A stretch of 64,000 nucleotides of DNA. Origin: Calamus simplicifolius (Eukaryota; Streptophyta; Magnoliopsida; Arecales; Arecaceae). Below the pieces are notes generated by a model. That model saw only the letters and a list, made by a program, of their open reading frames with translations, was not told the origin of the DNA and did no database searches. Below, in pieces: positions 55,490-64,000 of this stretch (the stretch's first letter is position 1; every line of letters starts with the position of its first letter). The position numbers were made by a program, and so were the translations under genes. The DNA lies in the NCBI GenBank assembly GCA_900491605.1, contig UESW01001605.1, positions 201,407 to 265,406 of the forward strand, read 5' to 3'.

Positions 55490-56010
55490 TGATGAGGAGG
55501 AGCCGCGAGGACCACGTCGGAAAAATGGGGCCACCAAGGGCCGCTTTGGAGAAGCGGGGCCGTTGAGGGCCGTTTTGGAGGAGCAGGGCCGCCGAGGACC
55601 GCTTTGGAGAGATGGGGCCACCAAGGGCCACCTTGAAGAAGTGGGGCCACCGAGGGCTACTCTGGAGAAATAGGGCTACCGAGGGCCGCCTTGGAGAAGC
55701 AAGGCCGTCAAGGGCCGCCTTGGAGAAACGGGGCCGCTAAGGGTCGCCTTGGGGAAGCGAGGCCATCGAGGGCCGCTTTGAAGAAATGGGGCCTCTGAGG
55801 GTTGCCTTGAAGAAATAGGGCCACCGAAGGTCACCTTGGAGAAGAGGACTGCTGAGGCCACCTTGGAGAAGCGGGGGCCGCTGAAAAGCGGGGCCGCTTT
55901 GGAGAGGAGGGGCTACCGAGGCCATCTTGGAGAAGCAGGGGCCGCTGAAGAGCGGGGCCACTTTGGAGAGGAGGAGCCACCGAGGCTGCCTAGGAGAAAT
56001 GGGACCATCT
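55490..56010 (-). repeat. 30-bp array in Tat-3 LTR
   Basis: About sixteen copies of a unit near 30 bp, GGGGCCGCCGAGGGCCGCTT followed by TGGAGAAGC. Toward the right end the order becomes irregular (longer composite units). ORFs on both strands here are repeat by-products. Confidence 0.92.
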
Positions 56011-56476
56011 TGATTTCTATCGTCAGTTAGCTCTGCCGTTAATGCTTACGTGGCATCACTGGACACATCAGATGCCCCTTCGCTCCTAAGCTTAAGTGGC
56101 CATGTGTTCGCTGACCCTTGAGCAAAAGAAATACAAAAATTGTCATGATTGCTGGTTTCATGTGCCATTAATCGTCGAAGGTAGGGCGCGCCTTCCCAAG
56201 GCGATGTTGCTTCGAAGTCCTTCCATATTTAAGGAGAAGCATGAAAAGTGAAGCCGATATCGAGTGCATCGAGAGAAAAATCTCTCAAGATGAAAAAGTC
56301 AGGTGCCATCATTAAGCCCCCACCCCGACTGTCCTATCATTGGCCATAGATCTTGCTCTCTATGTGGAACCGAGGCACCATATCAAGGTGAAGGGGGAGC
56401 TATCAACAACTGGATGTTGTCTTTAATCGCGGACGGCCACGTGGCAGTGCCTCGAGCGAAACGATTCAAAATCATG

Positions 56477-56483
56477 TATAAAA
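56477..56483 (+). promoter_or_regulatory. TATA box for the Tat-3 antisense gene
   Basis: TATAAAA about 170 bp upstream of the ATG at 56649. Comparable in place to 42626-42633 of Tat-2. Confidence 0.45.
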
Positions 56484-56648
56484 TTGCCTCTCACTTGCTT
56501 GAGCGCGCCCTTTATGCTTTCATCACTCTCCCTGTCGTCTTCTTCCTCAGAGCCCTGAACCTTCAGAGCCCCAAACCTTATGTTCTTCCTTTTCGATACT
56601 AGGTTAGTCTCTTTTTGTCATCTTCCTCCTTTGCTTCTTCTTTAGTTC

Positions 56649-57476
56649 ATGGACCACCGTGCTATTAGGAAGGACAAGAGGCCCATTGTAAGTCCCCTCT
56701 ATCCTCGGAAGAGGAGGAGGATGAGGTCCCTCTGGTCCACCATCGTCGTCGGTCGGTCGGTGGTGTCACCATCCATGACCATCCGACGATGATTGTCCAG
56801 CCCCCACCTTGAGTGTCTCCACCCAGGATGCCTCACCCAAGGTGGCTCCATCTAGGGTAGTTCCATCGCCCCTGGTCCGTCCGACCCCCCCTTCGGCTAT
56901 CATTTCTGATTTGGCAGGGCCAAAGGGGATGGTCTCCAACATGACCCCTAAGGAGGTAGAAGACCTCAAGGTTAGGTATAGGGTTCCCTGTTTTATCCAT
57001 CTATCTGCTCCTGAACCCGAGGATAGGGTGAACTCAGACCAGCCCGACCGGGTATACCTGTACGAGGAGTTCTTCAAGAGTGGACTTCGTCTTCCCTTCC
57101 ATCCATTCGTCCTTAACCTACTGGATAGGTATGGGCTCATCCAGGCATATTGACTCTGATCTCGGTTCAGATCATCTATGTCTTTGTCATTCTTTGTTTC
57201 TTCCATGGCTCGAAAGCCAAAATTTCATTGTTCTGGGCCTTTACAAACTCCGCCACCATAGTGAAGAGGGGTGGTGGATCTTTACGTCTAGGCCTGGTAG
57301 GACCCTACCGCTTAGCCTTCCCTCCAAGGTCAAGGGATGAAAATCTCATTTTCTATTTTCCCACATAGAGGGGGTGAGGATGAGTTGGGGGAGTCCCGAC
57401 GTTGGCCCCAATAAAAACTCCGCTATAGACGAAAGGGACCAAGAGCTCTTCGACCGCTTGACATCCTCTAAGACTC
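56649..57476 (+). pseudogene. Tat-3 antisense ORF (Transposase_28-like), cut by Copia-B
   Basis: Plus strand, opposite to the inferred pol direction. ATG 56649 opens a basic segment. The conserved domain is at 56930-57370: EVEDLKVRYRVPCFIHLSAP, YLYEEFFKSGLRLPFHPFVL, then in another frame CFFHGSKAKISLFWAF. It aligns along its length with exon 1 of the Tat-2 antisense gene (for instance LYEDFLKAGLRLPLHP against LYEEFFKSGLRLPFHP). A frameshift lies near 57150. The reading ends at RDQELFDRLTSSK where Copia-B begins. No function is known for this family. Confidence 0.7.
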
Positions 57477-57614
57477 TGTTGACCCAATTATTGATTTTGA
57501 TGATTAATAAATGACATGAGTATATCCATTATGTTTCTAATAGATTTAACAAGGGTTTTAGGCATTAAAGAAACTTGTTTTGAATCAAATGCTAGAAGTA
57601 TTTTTTCAAAATTC

Positions 57615-58020
57615 AGAGCCTGGAGTCAACACCTAGGTCTGGAGCCGACCCCATGGCGGATCAGATGTTTTCCTGATTTTGGCATGGTCTGGAGTCAACA
57701 CTTAGAGTTTCAGAGCCGACTCTAACCTGAGACACCGAAAAGCGTATTTATTTCAGTTTCCAGAGTCGACACCAAGTTTTTGGGAGCCGACACCTAGATT
57801 TCGGGAGTCGACACTTACAGTCTCTGGAGCCGACTCTAACCTGAGAACAGAGAGTGTGTTATTTTGAGCATTTCTGGAGCCGACACCTTATGGATTCCGG
57901 AGTCGATACCCGAAAGCGGCGAGCCGACACTTAACTTTTTCGGAGCCGACTCCTCAACAACTTTTACTTTCTATTTTTGGATACCCGATGGAGCGACACC
58001 TGAAAAGTTGGAGCCGACTC
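57615..58020 (+). repeat. Interspersed GGAGCCGACACC motif in Copia-B LTR
   Basis: About fourteen copies of GGAGYCGACWCY-like words (for example at 57782, 57803, 57871, 57940), each followed by different sequence, mostly 20-50 bp apart. This is not a simple tandem repeat; only the dodecamer is conserved. One more copy stands at 63978-63991, beyond the coding region. Confidence 0.85.
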
Positions 58021-58172
58021 CAACCTGTCAGGAATGATTTTTATCTGTCAGAACGGACTCCAACGGTAAGATTTCTTCTCACCTAACCTCTAACGGCTAT
58101 TTTCTTTGTGTGTAGAAGAATCCAAACATCTCCAACGGCTAGTTTTCCCACCTAAACCTAGATTAAGAGATC

Positions 58173-58180
58173 TATAAAAG
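58173..58180 (+). promoter_or_regulatory. TATA box of Copia-B LTR
   Basis: TATAAAAG, about 820 bp before the LTR end, followed by a purine-rich leader. Confidence 0.6.
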
Positions 58181-58994
58181 GAAAAAAAAAGAAAAAGAGA
58201 AACAGAGAAGAGACAAAAAAAAAATCCAAAAAATCTTAAGGAAAGAAAACACAGAAGAAAAACTCAAAGAGCAAATCCATCAATCTCAAAGAGTCCAAAG
58301 GAGAGATCCAAAAGCTTTTCAAGAGAAAATCAAGGAGATTTCCACCCAAGAAGAAAGAGAGCAAAAATCCCCAAATCCTCATCTTCTCATCCGAGCTTGC
58401 TGTGAAGAATCTGAGCTGAGGCCCGATTCAATCCTTCAAGAGAAAAGAGGAAAAGAAGAAAAGCACACATTCAACGAGCTTCAATCAGGCTTTTCTAACC
58501 TTGTCTATTTAAATTAAATATTTGCTCATTTAAGGAGCTATCTTGTGTTGTAAACTTCATTTTTATTATTGTTTGCTAGTTCAATCAAGGGATTGAATTA
58601 GTGGAGGTACTATACCTCGGGACAAGCTAAGGACAGCTTGTGTTTTGGGTTGTGTGCTGGTGAGCCCGAAAAACCAGCTGGGTTCGTTGTGATCCCGGGA
58701 AACAACAAGTTTTGAGTTGTGAGCTTGCAAAACAACTCGGCTGTAATCAAGGAGATTATAGTGTGGACCCAAGTGAATACTTGGGAGTGGACGTAGGTGT
58801 TGGTTACACCGAACCACTATAAAATCTTGTGTTTGCCGTGCTTGATTTCTCTCTCTCTCTTATTTAACTGCTTCAGCTTTGATTAATCCATTCACTTGCA
58901 TACTTTGGCATCATTCTATCTAATTCGAAAAGAATTTAAATTTTTAAAGAACCCAATTCACCCCCCCCTCTTGGGTTGCCATCTGGGCCAACAA

Positions 58995-59009
58995 TTGGTA
59001 TCAGAGCTA
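58995..59009 (+). other. Copia-B primer binding site
   Basis: TTGGTATCAGAGCTA begins one base after the LTR; standard initiator methionyl tRNA complement of copia elements. Confidence 0.92.
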
Positions 59010-60620
59010 GTGCTCATTTATTTGATCCAACGATCAAGAGCTAAAGATCCAAATGGCAGCTCAAGTGGATCTTCATTTGCTGAAGGTCATTCTACTAATA
59101 GACCTCCTTTGTTTAATGGTTCCAACTATTCATATTGGAAAGCAAGAATGAGGATATTCATTCAAGCTTCTGATTATGAATTATGGAGTGTAATTAATGG
59201 ACCTAGCACACCCACACACATATTGATGGTTCTATTGTTCCTAAGCCCGAAAGGGATTGGAATGATAATGATAGGAAAATGGCTCAGCTCAATGCTAAGG
59301 CCATGAACATTTTATATTGTTCCTTAGATGCAAACGAATTTAATCGAATCTCTACATGTAATTCCGCAAAAGAAATTTGGGATAGATTAGAGGTTACCAT
59401 GAGGGTACAAATCAAGTTAAAGAATCTAAGATTAATATTCTTGTTCATAAATATGAATTGTTTAGCATGGAACAAACTGAAACTATAGCATGCATGTATA
59501 CTAGATTCACTGATATTGTAAATGGTTAAAAAGTCTTGGCAAGACCTATACTAACTCTGAATTGTTCGTAAAATTCTTAGGTCACTTCCAAGGACATGGG
59601 AAGCAAAGGTGACAGCAATCCAAGAAGCCAAGGACCTCAACACTTTACCTTTGGAGGAGCTACTTGGATCACTAATGACCCATGAGTTAACCATGAAGCA
59701 GCATATAGAAAGAAGTTAAAAAGAAGAAACTATAGCTCTTAAGGCTGCAGAAATTGAGGAAAGCAGCAGTGAAGATGAAGATGATGATGAGACAGCTCTT
59801 CTTGCTAGAAAGTTCAAGAAATTCATGAGAAGAAGGAAACCCTTCATAAAAAGAAATTTGGAATTAAGATGGAAGGCGAAAAAGAAAAGAAAAGGACAAG
59901 GACAAAGACAAAGAGAAAGACCCCTTAATTTGCTATGAGTGTAAGAAACCGGGCACTTTAGATATGATTGTCCTCAACTAAAAAAGACCTACAAGAAGAA
60001 AAAAAGGCATACATTGCAACATGGAGTGACAGCGATGAATCCTCTTCCGAGGAAGAACAAAAGGAAGTTGCAAACATCTGTCTTATGGCAAAAACGATGA
60101 TGAGGTAAGTACCGAAAACTAATGACTTTACTTTTGATGAATTGTTTGAAGCATTCAATGAACTAGTTGATGATTTTAAAGCTTTGAAAAAGAAAAAACA
60201 AATCTTTGAAAAATGATAATTTAAATCTTGTCAAAGAAAAAGATAATCTTACTCATGATGTTGAAAAATTGAAATCAGAAAATAAAGTTTTGATTGAAGA
60301 AAAGATCAATTTCCAATGAAAATGATAGATTAAAGAAGGAAGTTGATAAATATAAAAATATAGTTGATAAATTTACATATAGTTCTAAAAAACTTAATGT
60401 ATTAAGTAATCAAAGAGCTATATTTGATAAGGCTGGATTAGGTTATAGGCCTAACATAAACAAAAGTATTCAAAAACTTTTTAGAAAAGAACAAGATAAA
60501 AATGAAGTTTCATGTCATTGTTGTAACAAAAAGGGACATAAAGCCTTTGAATGAAATTTTAAGAAAATTAACAAGAATTTAAGTAGTAAAGGAAAGAAAA
60601 TATGGGTTCCAAAGGAACAA
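59010..60620 (+). pseudogene. gag: Copia-B gag (broken)
   Basis: The start is not certain; coding similarity begins near 59040 (SSGSSFAEGHSTNRPPLF, FNGSNYSYWKARMRIFIQ). A small shift separates it from MNILYCSLDANEFNRISTCN at 59303. First zinc knuckle CYECKKPG at about 59932, with a one-base loss inside it. Then acidic and Lys/Glu-rich helical sequence. Second zinc knuckle CHCCNKKGHKAFE at 60513-60551, whose last Cys position is now TGA. Two knuckles and the long helical insert are Sirevirus-like. Confidence 0.82.
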
Positions 60621-61310
60621 TCTTTATTGCTACTAACCATGAAGGACCCAAGAAAGCTTGGGTACCTAAACAGAAAGTTTGATCACTTTGCAGGAGTGTC
60701 TTGCGGCCAAAAGATCAAAAAAAAGTGGTATCTTGATAGCGGCTGCTCAAGACATATGACGGGTGACAAGGATCAATTCATCACCCTTGAAGAAAAGAGG
60801 AGGAGTTGTCACTTTTGGATAATGGTAAAGGCCAAATTATGGGATTTGGTAAAATTCAGATAACTCCCTCTACTTTATTGAGAATGTTCTTATGTAGATG
60901 GTTTAAAGCATAATTTAATTAGTATTAGCCAATTGTGCGATAAGGTTTCAAAGTTTCATTTGAAGCTTCTATATGCACTGTACTAATTCCATTGATAATA
61001 GCATTGTATTTGTTGGTAATAGAAATGGCAATGTATACTTAATTGATTTAGACAATTTGTCTACTGTAATCATTGCTTAGTTGCTAATAATGCTAATGTA
61101 AATGAGATTAGTTGGTTGTGGCATCGTAGATTAGGTCATGCAAGCACACACTTAATTTCAAAATTAATTAAGAATGGATTTAGTTAAAGGGATTCCAAAG
61201 TTAGATTTTGAAAATAACAAATTTGTGATGCATGTCAATTTGGAAAACAAACAAGAAATTCTTTCAAATCTAAAAATGTTGTTTCACTTCTAGGCCACTA
61301 GAGCTACTTC
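60621..61310 (+). pseudogene. pro: Copia-B protease and integrase zinc region
   Basis: Protease active site KWYLDSGCSRHMTGDKDQF at 60726-60782 (DSG intact). The later half is in another frame. GAG-pre-integrase follows near 61115-61300 (WLWHRRLGHASTHLISKLI, then CDACQFGKQTRNSFKSK), with stops and shifts. Confidence 0.8.
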
Positions 61311-61920
61311 ACATGGACCTTTTTGGACCTACTAGAACCACAAGTCTAGGAGGAAAGAAATATGGTCTTGTGATAGTAGATGATTATTCTAGATACACTT
61401 GGGTATTTTTTAGCTCATAAGGATGAGACTTTCTCAATATTTCTGAAATTTTTCAAGAAAGTCACAAATGAGAAAAACACACCATAGTGTCTCTAAGAAG
61501 TGATCATGGCACAGAATTTGAAAATCATTTATTTGAAAATTTTGCACTGAAAATGGCATTCATCATAATTTTTCGCACCTAGGACACCACAACAAAATGG
61601 AGTTGTAGAAAGAAAAATAGAACTTTAGAAGACATGGCCCGTACCATGCTATGTGAAAGCAACTACCAAAATACTTTTGGGCGGAAGCTATAAACACAGC
61701 ATGTTACATCTTAATAGAGCCTTAATTAGGCCAATTCTTAAGAAAACACCTTATGAATTATGGAATAATAGAAAACCAAACATTAGTTATTTTCATGCAT
61801 TTGGTGTAAATGTTTTATTCATAATAATGGTAAAGATAATCTTAGGAAAATTTGATGCAAAATCTGATGAAGGATATTCTTAGGATATTCAACAACTAGT
61901 AAAGCCTATAGAGTATTTAA
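61300..61920 (+). pseudogene. int: Copia-B integrase core
   Basis: HMDLFGPTRT (first Asp, about 61311), VDDYSRYTWVFF, SDHGTEFENHLF (second Asp) and PQQNGVVERKNRT-like sequence with Glu (about 61585-61625), then NRALIRPILKKTPYELWNNR. Several one-base indels separate these pieces. Confidence 0.82.
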
Positions 61921-62049
61921 CAAGAAAACTTAATTGTAGAAGAATCTATTCATGTAGTTTTTGATGAATCTTTAGCATCAAGTTCAGAAAAGATTGATGA
62001 TGAGGAAGATACAAACATATTAGAAAGAGACTTGAAAAATTAAATATAG

Positions 62050-63245
62050 ATGTATCTTCAGATCATGAACAAGAAGCTAAAGATGATGATTCACCTAGGA
62101 TTGATGTAATTGATACTAATCATAATGATGTAGATCTTCCTAGAGATTGGAGATATGCCTATGGTCATCCAAAGGAATTGATTATAGGTGATCCATCTCA
62201 AGGAGTAAGAACTAGATCATCTATGAGAAATATCAATAATCATCTTGCATTTGTATCTCAAATTGAACCTAAAACTATTGAAGAAGCTGAAAAAGATAAT
62301 AATTGGATGTTAGCTATGCAAGAAGAATTAAATCAATTTACTAGAAATAATGTATGGACCTTAGTTGATAGACCTAAAGATCATTCAGTTATAGGATCAA
62401 AATGGGTATTTAGAAATAAATTAGATGAAAATGGCATAGTAATTAGAAACAAAGCTAGATTAGTTGCAAAAGGATATAATCAAGAAGAAGGTATTGATTT
62501 TGATGAAACTTTTGCACCTGTAGCTAGATTAGAAGCAATTAGATTATTACTTGCATTTGCATGTCATATGAACATAAATTTATTTCAAATGGATGTTAAA
62601 AGTGCATTTTTAAATGGATTTATAAATGAAGAAGTTTTTGTAGAACAACCACCAGGTTTTGAAGATCATGAATTTCCAAATCATGTTTTTAAATTGCACA
62701 AAGCACTATATGGTTTAAAACAAGCACCTAGAGCTTGGTATGATAGGTTAAGTAAATTTTTAATTGAAAATGATTTTACTAAGAGGAAATGTTGATAAAA
62801 CTTATTTTTGAAAAGAAAAGACAAAGATTTATTAGTAGTACAAATATATGTAGATGATATTGTATTCGGTGCTACTAACAATTTCTTTGTCAAGAATTTG
62901 CTAAGTTAATGCAGGGTGAATTTGAAATGAGCATGATGGGAGAACTCAACTTCTTCCTTGGACTTCAAATCAAACAAAGCAAAGAGGGAATTTTCATCAA
63001 CCAAACAAAGTACACAAAGAAATTCTCAAGAAGTTTGGTATGGAATCAATCAAACCCCTTGGAACACCAATGAGTCCTTCATGCAAGCTGGACAAAGATG
63101 AAGAAGGTAAGAAAGTTGATCAAAAATATTATAGAGGTATGATCGGATCTCTACTTTACTTAACTGCAAGTAGACCAGATATCATGTTTGCTGTTTGCTA
63201 TGTGCTAGATTTCAATCTGAACCTAAAGAATCTCACTTAATTGCT
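62050..63245 (+). pseudogene. pol: Copia-B reverse transcriptase
   Basis: 205 codons open from 62178: DNNWMLAMQEELNQFTRNNV, SKWVFRNKLDENG, ARLVAKGYNQEEGIDFDETF, LFQMDVKSAFLNGFINEE, LYGLKQAPRAWYDRL. A frameshift after 62790 leads to IYVDDIVFGATN (about 62845-62880; YVDD intact), then GLQIKQSKEGIFI and PMSPSCKLDKDEEGK, MIGSLLYLTASRPDI (63136-63180). Confidence 0.9.
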
Positions 63246-63788
63246 GTTAAAAGAATCTTAAGATATTAAGTGGAACTAAAAATGTAGGTTTATGGTATTC
63301 TAGAGACTCAACATTAAACTTAATTGCATATTCTGATTCTGATTATGCTGGATGTAAACTTAGATAGAAAAAGCACAAGTGGTGCATGCCAATTCTTAGG
63401 AAGTAACTTAATCTCTTGGTTTAGCAAAAAGCAAAATTCGGTTGCATTATCACTGCTGAAGCAGAATATGTTGCAGCTGGAAGTTGCTGTGCTCAAATCC
63501 TTTGGATTAAGCGACAACTTGAAGATTATGGTATCACACTTGATAAAACTCCTATTAGATGTGATAATACAAGTGCAATCAATTTAACTAAAAATCCAAT
63601 TCAACATTCAAGAACAAACACATTGAAATTAGATATCACTTTATAAGAGAACATGTAGCTAATAATGAAATTTGTCTTGATATGTTAATACTGAAGAACA
63701 ATTAGCTGACATATTTACAAAACCTTTGAGTGAAGAGAGATTTTGTTATCTTAGAGGTGAATTAGGAATTTGTGATCCTTTGGAATGA
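63246..63788 (+). pseudogene. Copia-B RNase H
   Basis: SDSDYAGCKLDRKSTSGACQ-type region at about 63335-63395, AEAEYVAAGSCCAQILWIKR-like reading near 63460-63510 (shifted), RTKHIEIRYHFIREHV-like near 63612-63655, QLADIFTKPLSEERFCYLRG near 63700-63750, then stop TGA 63786-63788. One- and two-base indels break it several times. Confidence 0.85.
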
Positions 63789-64000
63789 TTTTGAAACTCT
63801 TAAGGAAGGTTTATCTAAATTTTATCAATTTCTTGAGATTTCTCTCATGATTTTAAGGACAATTTATCTAGACATTTGAGTAATTTGATTCTCATATTCC
63901 AAAGATTTTATCAAAATTTATTAAGTTTATTTCGACTTTTGGATGTTGAAACTCTGTTATTTTCTCTAAAACTGTCTCGGAGTCGACACCTCAAGGAGTC
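63789..64000 (+). other. Copia-B 3' untranslated region, cut by window end
   Basis: AT-rich, no ORF. Contains CGGAGTCGACACCT (63978-63991), the same word that is repeated in the 5' LTR. The 3' LTR start was not reached. Confidence 0.6.

Larger units (their letters stand above)
54896..56070 (-). repeat. Tat-3 3' LTR
   Basis: About 1175 bp, TGTTGACGAAGC ... GGACACATCA. Its start resembles the Tat-2 LTR in layout (CGATGGGGATCCTCCGACGG against GAGGACCCTCCGATGG), as does its end (TTAGCTCTGCCGTTAA, ACACATCA). The left edge is inferred from TG and this similarity. It contains two internal arrays. Confidence 0.65.
54896..57476 (-). mobile_element. Tat-3: partial Tat-lineage element (3' LTR and antisense ORF)
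   Basis: TG...CA LTR at 54896-56070, followed by a polypurine tract (minus strand) and a plus-strand antisense ORF like that of Tat-2. The order and the ACACATCA|GATGCCCC junction are the same as in Tat-2, so orientation is minus. Copia-B interrupts the antisense ORF at 57477; the pol part would lie beyond the window, if it exists. Confidence 0.75.
57477..58993 (+). repeat. Copia-B 5' LTR
   Basis: 1517 bp, TGTTGACCCAATTATTG ... GGGCCAACA, with TG...CA ends and the primer site right after. TATAAAAG at 58173-58180. Contains a scattered GGAGCCGACACC motif repeat (57615-58020). Confidence 0.88.
57477..64000 (+). mobile_element. Copia-B: Sirevirus-like Ty1/copia element, 3' LTR outside window
   Basis: 5' LTR 57477-58993, initiator-Met primer site, gag with two zinc knuckles separated by a coiled coil, protease, integrase, RT, RNase H to a stop at 63786-63788, then untranslated sequence to the window end. 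The long gag with its Lys/Glu-rich helical insert and the RT/RNase H style fit the Sirevirus (SIRE/Maximus) lineage. Frames are badly broken. The expected left target duplication is GACTC (57472-57476). Confidence 0.9.

Noticed and set aside
55287..56030. Frames of 60-100 codons on both strands
   Set aside because: They arise from the 39-bp and 30-bp arrays of the Tat-3 LTR.
58581..58817. 78-codon minus-strand frame
   Set aside because: It lies in the Copia-B LTR and has no features.

Overview
This is nuclear DNA of a flowering plant, probably a monocot. The evidence is a split kinase-like gene with GT-AG introns and a dense, nested set of plant LTR retrotransposons (Tat-lineage Ty3/gypsy, Tork/Angela-like and Sirevirus-like Ty1/copia) plus a CACTA (En/Spm) DNA transposon. 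The species cannot be fixed from the sequence. Only one cellular gene is supported; almost everything else is transposon.

Layout. About 0.3-8.7 kb: 'Tat-1', a plus-strand Tat-type gypsy element with a 5' LTR, tRNA primer site, gag, protease, RT, RNase H, a second archaeal-type RNase H and integrase. It is followed by two tandem arrays and a small antisense ORF; no 3' LTR is visible. 9.1-9.9 kb: a deleted copia remnant in which gag is fused to RT. 12.06-22.6 kb: an ABC1/ADCK1-family atypical kinase gene (closest recalled relative Arabidopsis ATH9, At2g40090) in 13 recognisable exons. It shows one awkward splice site, one exon not found, a diverged ELDF region and no C-terminal exon. 23.5-24.9 kb: leader-like repeats and a long (AAC)n tract.

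About 24.9-54.15 kb is best read as one CACTA transposon on the minus strand, enlarged by two later insertions. Its right terminus is at 54147 (TTTGTTGTAGTG, with subterminal repeats inside it). Its tnpD transposase runs from 39911 down to 36550 and resumes at 26271, because 'Copia-A' (26272-36549, 2.2-kb LTRs, CAACC target duplication) landed inside the coding region. 'Tat-2' (41698-53068, minus strand) landed in the upstream region of the same transposon. The left CACTA terminus was not found. The CACTA lies downstream of the last kinase exon seen, so the missing end of the kinase gene may have been separated by it.

54.9-57.48 kb: 'Tat-3', seen only as a 3' LTR plus an antisense ORF, cut by 'Copia-B', a Sirevirus-like element (LTR 57477-58993, gag-pol to 63788) that runs off the window.

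The most coherent unusual theme is in the Tat elements. All three have, downstream of pol or next to the 3' LTR, an ORF on the strand opposite gag-pol preceded by a TATA-like box. In Tat-2 and Tat-3 this is a Transposase_28-like ('putative gypsy type transposon') protein, spliced in Tat-2. In Tat-1 it is a small coiled-coil-like ORF. In Tat-1 and Tat-2 a GC-rich tandem array lies between pol and this ORF, and the LTRs carry further arrays sharing CTCGG/CCGAG cores. All the coding regions of these elements are broken, in Tat-1 largely by stops one transition away from Gln, Arg or Trp codons.
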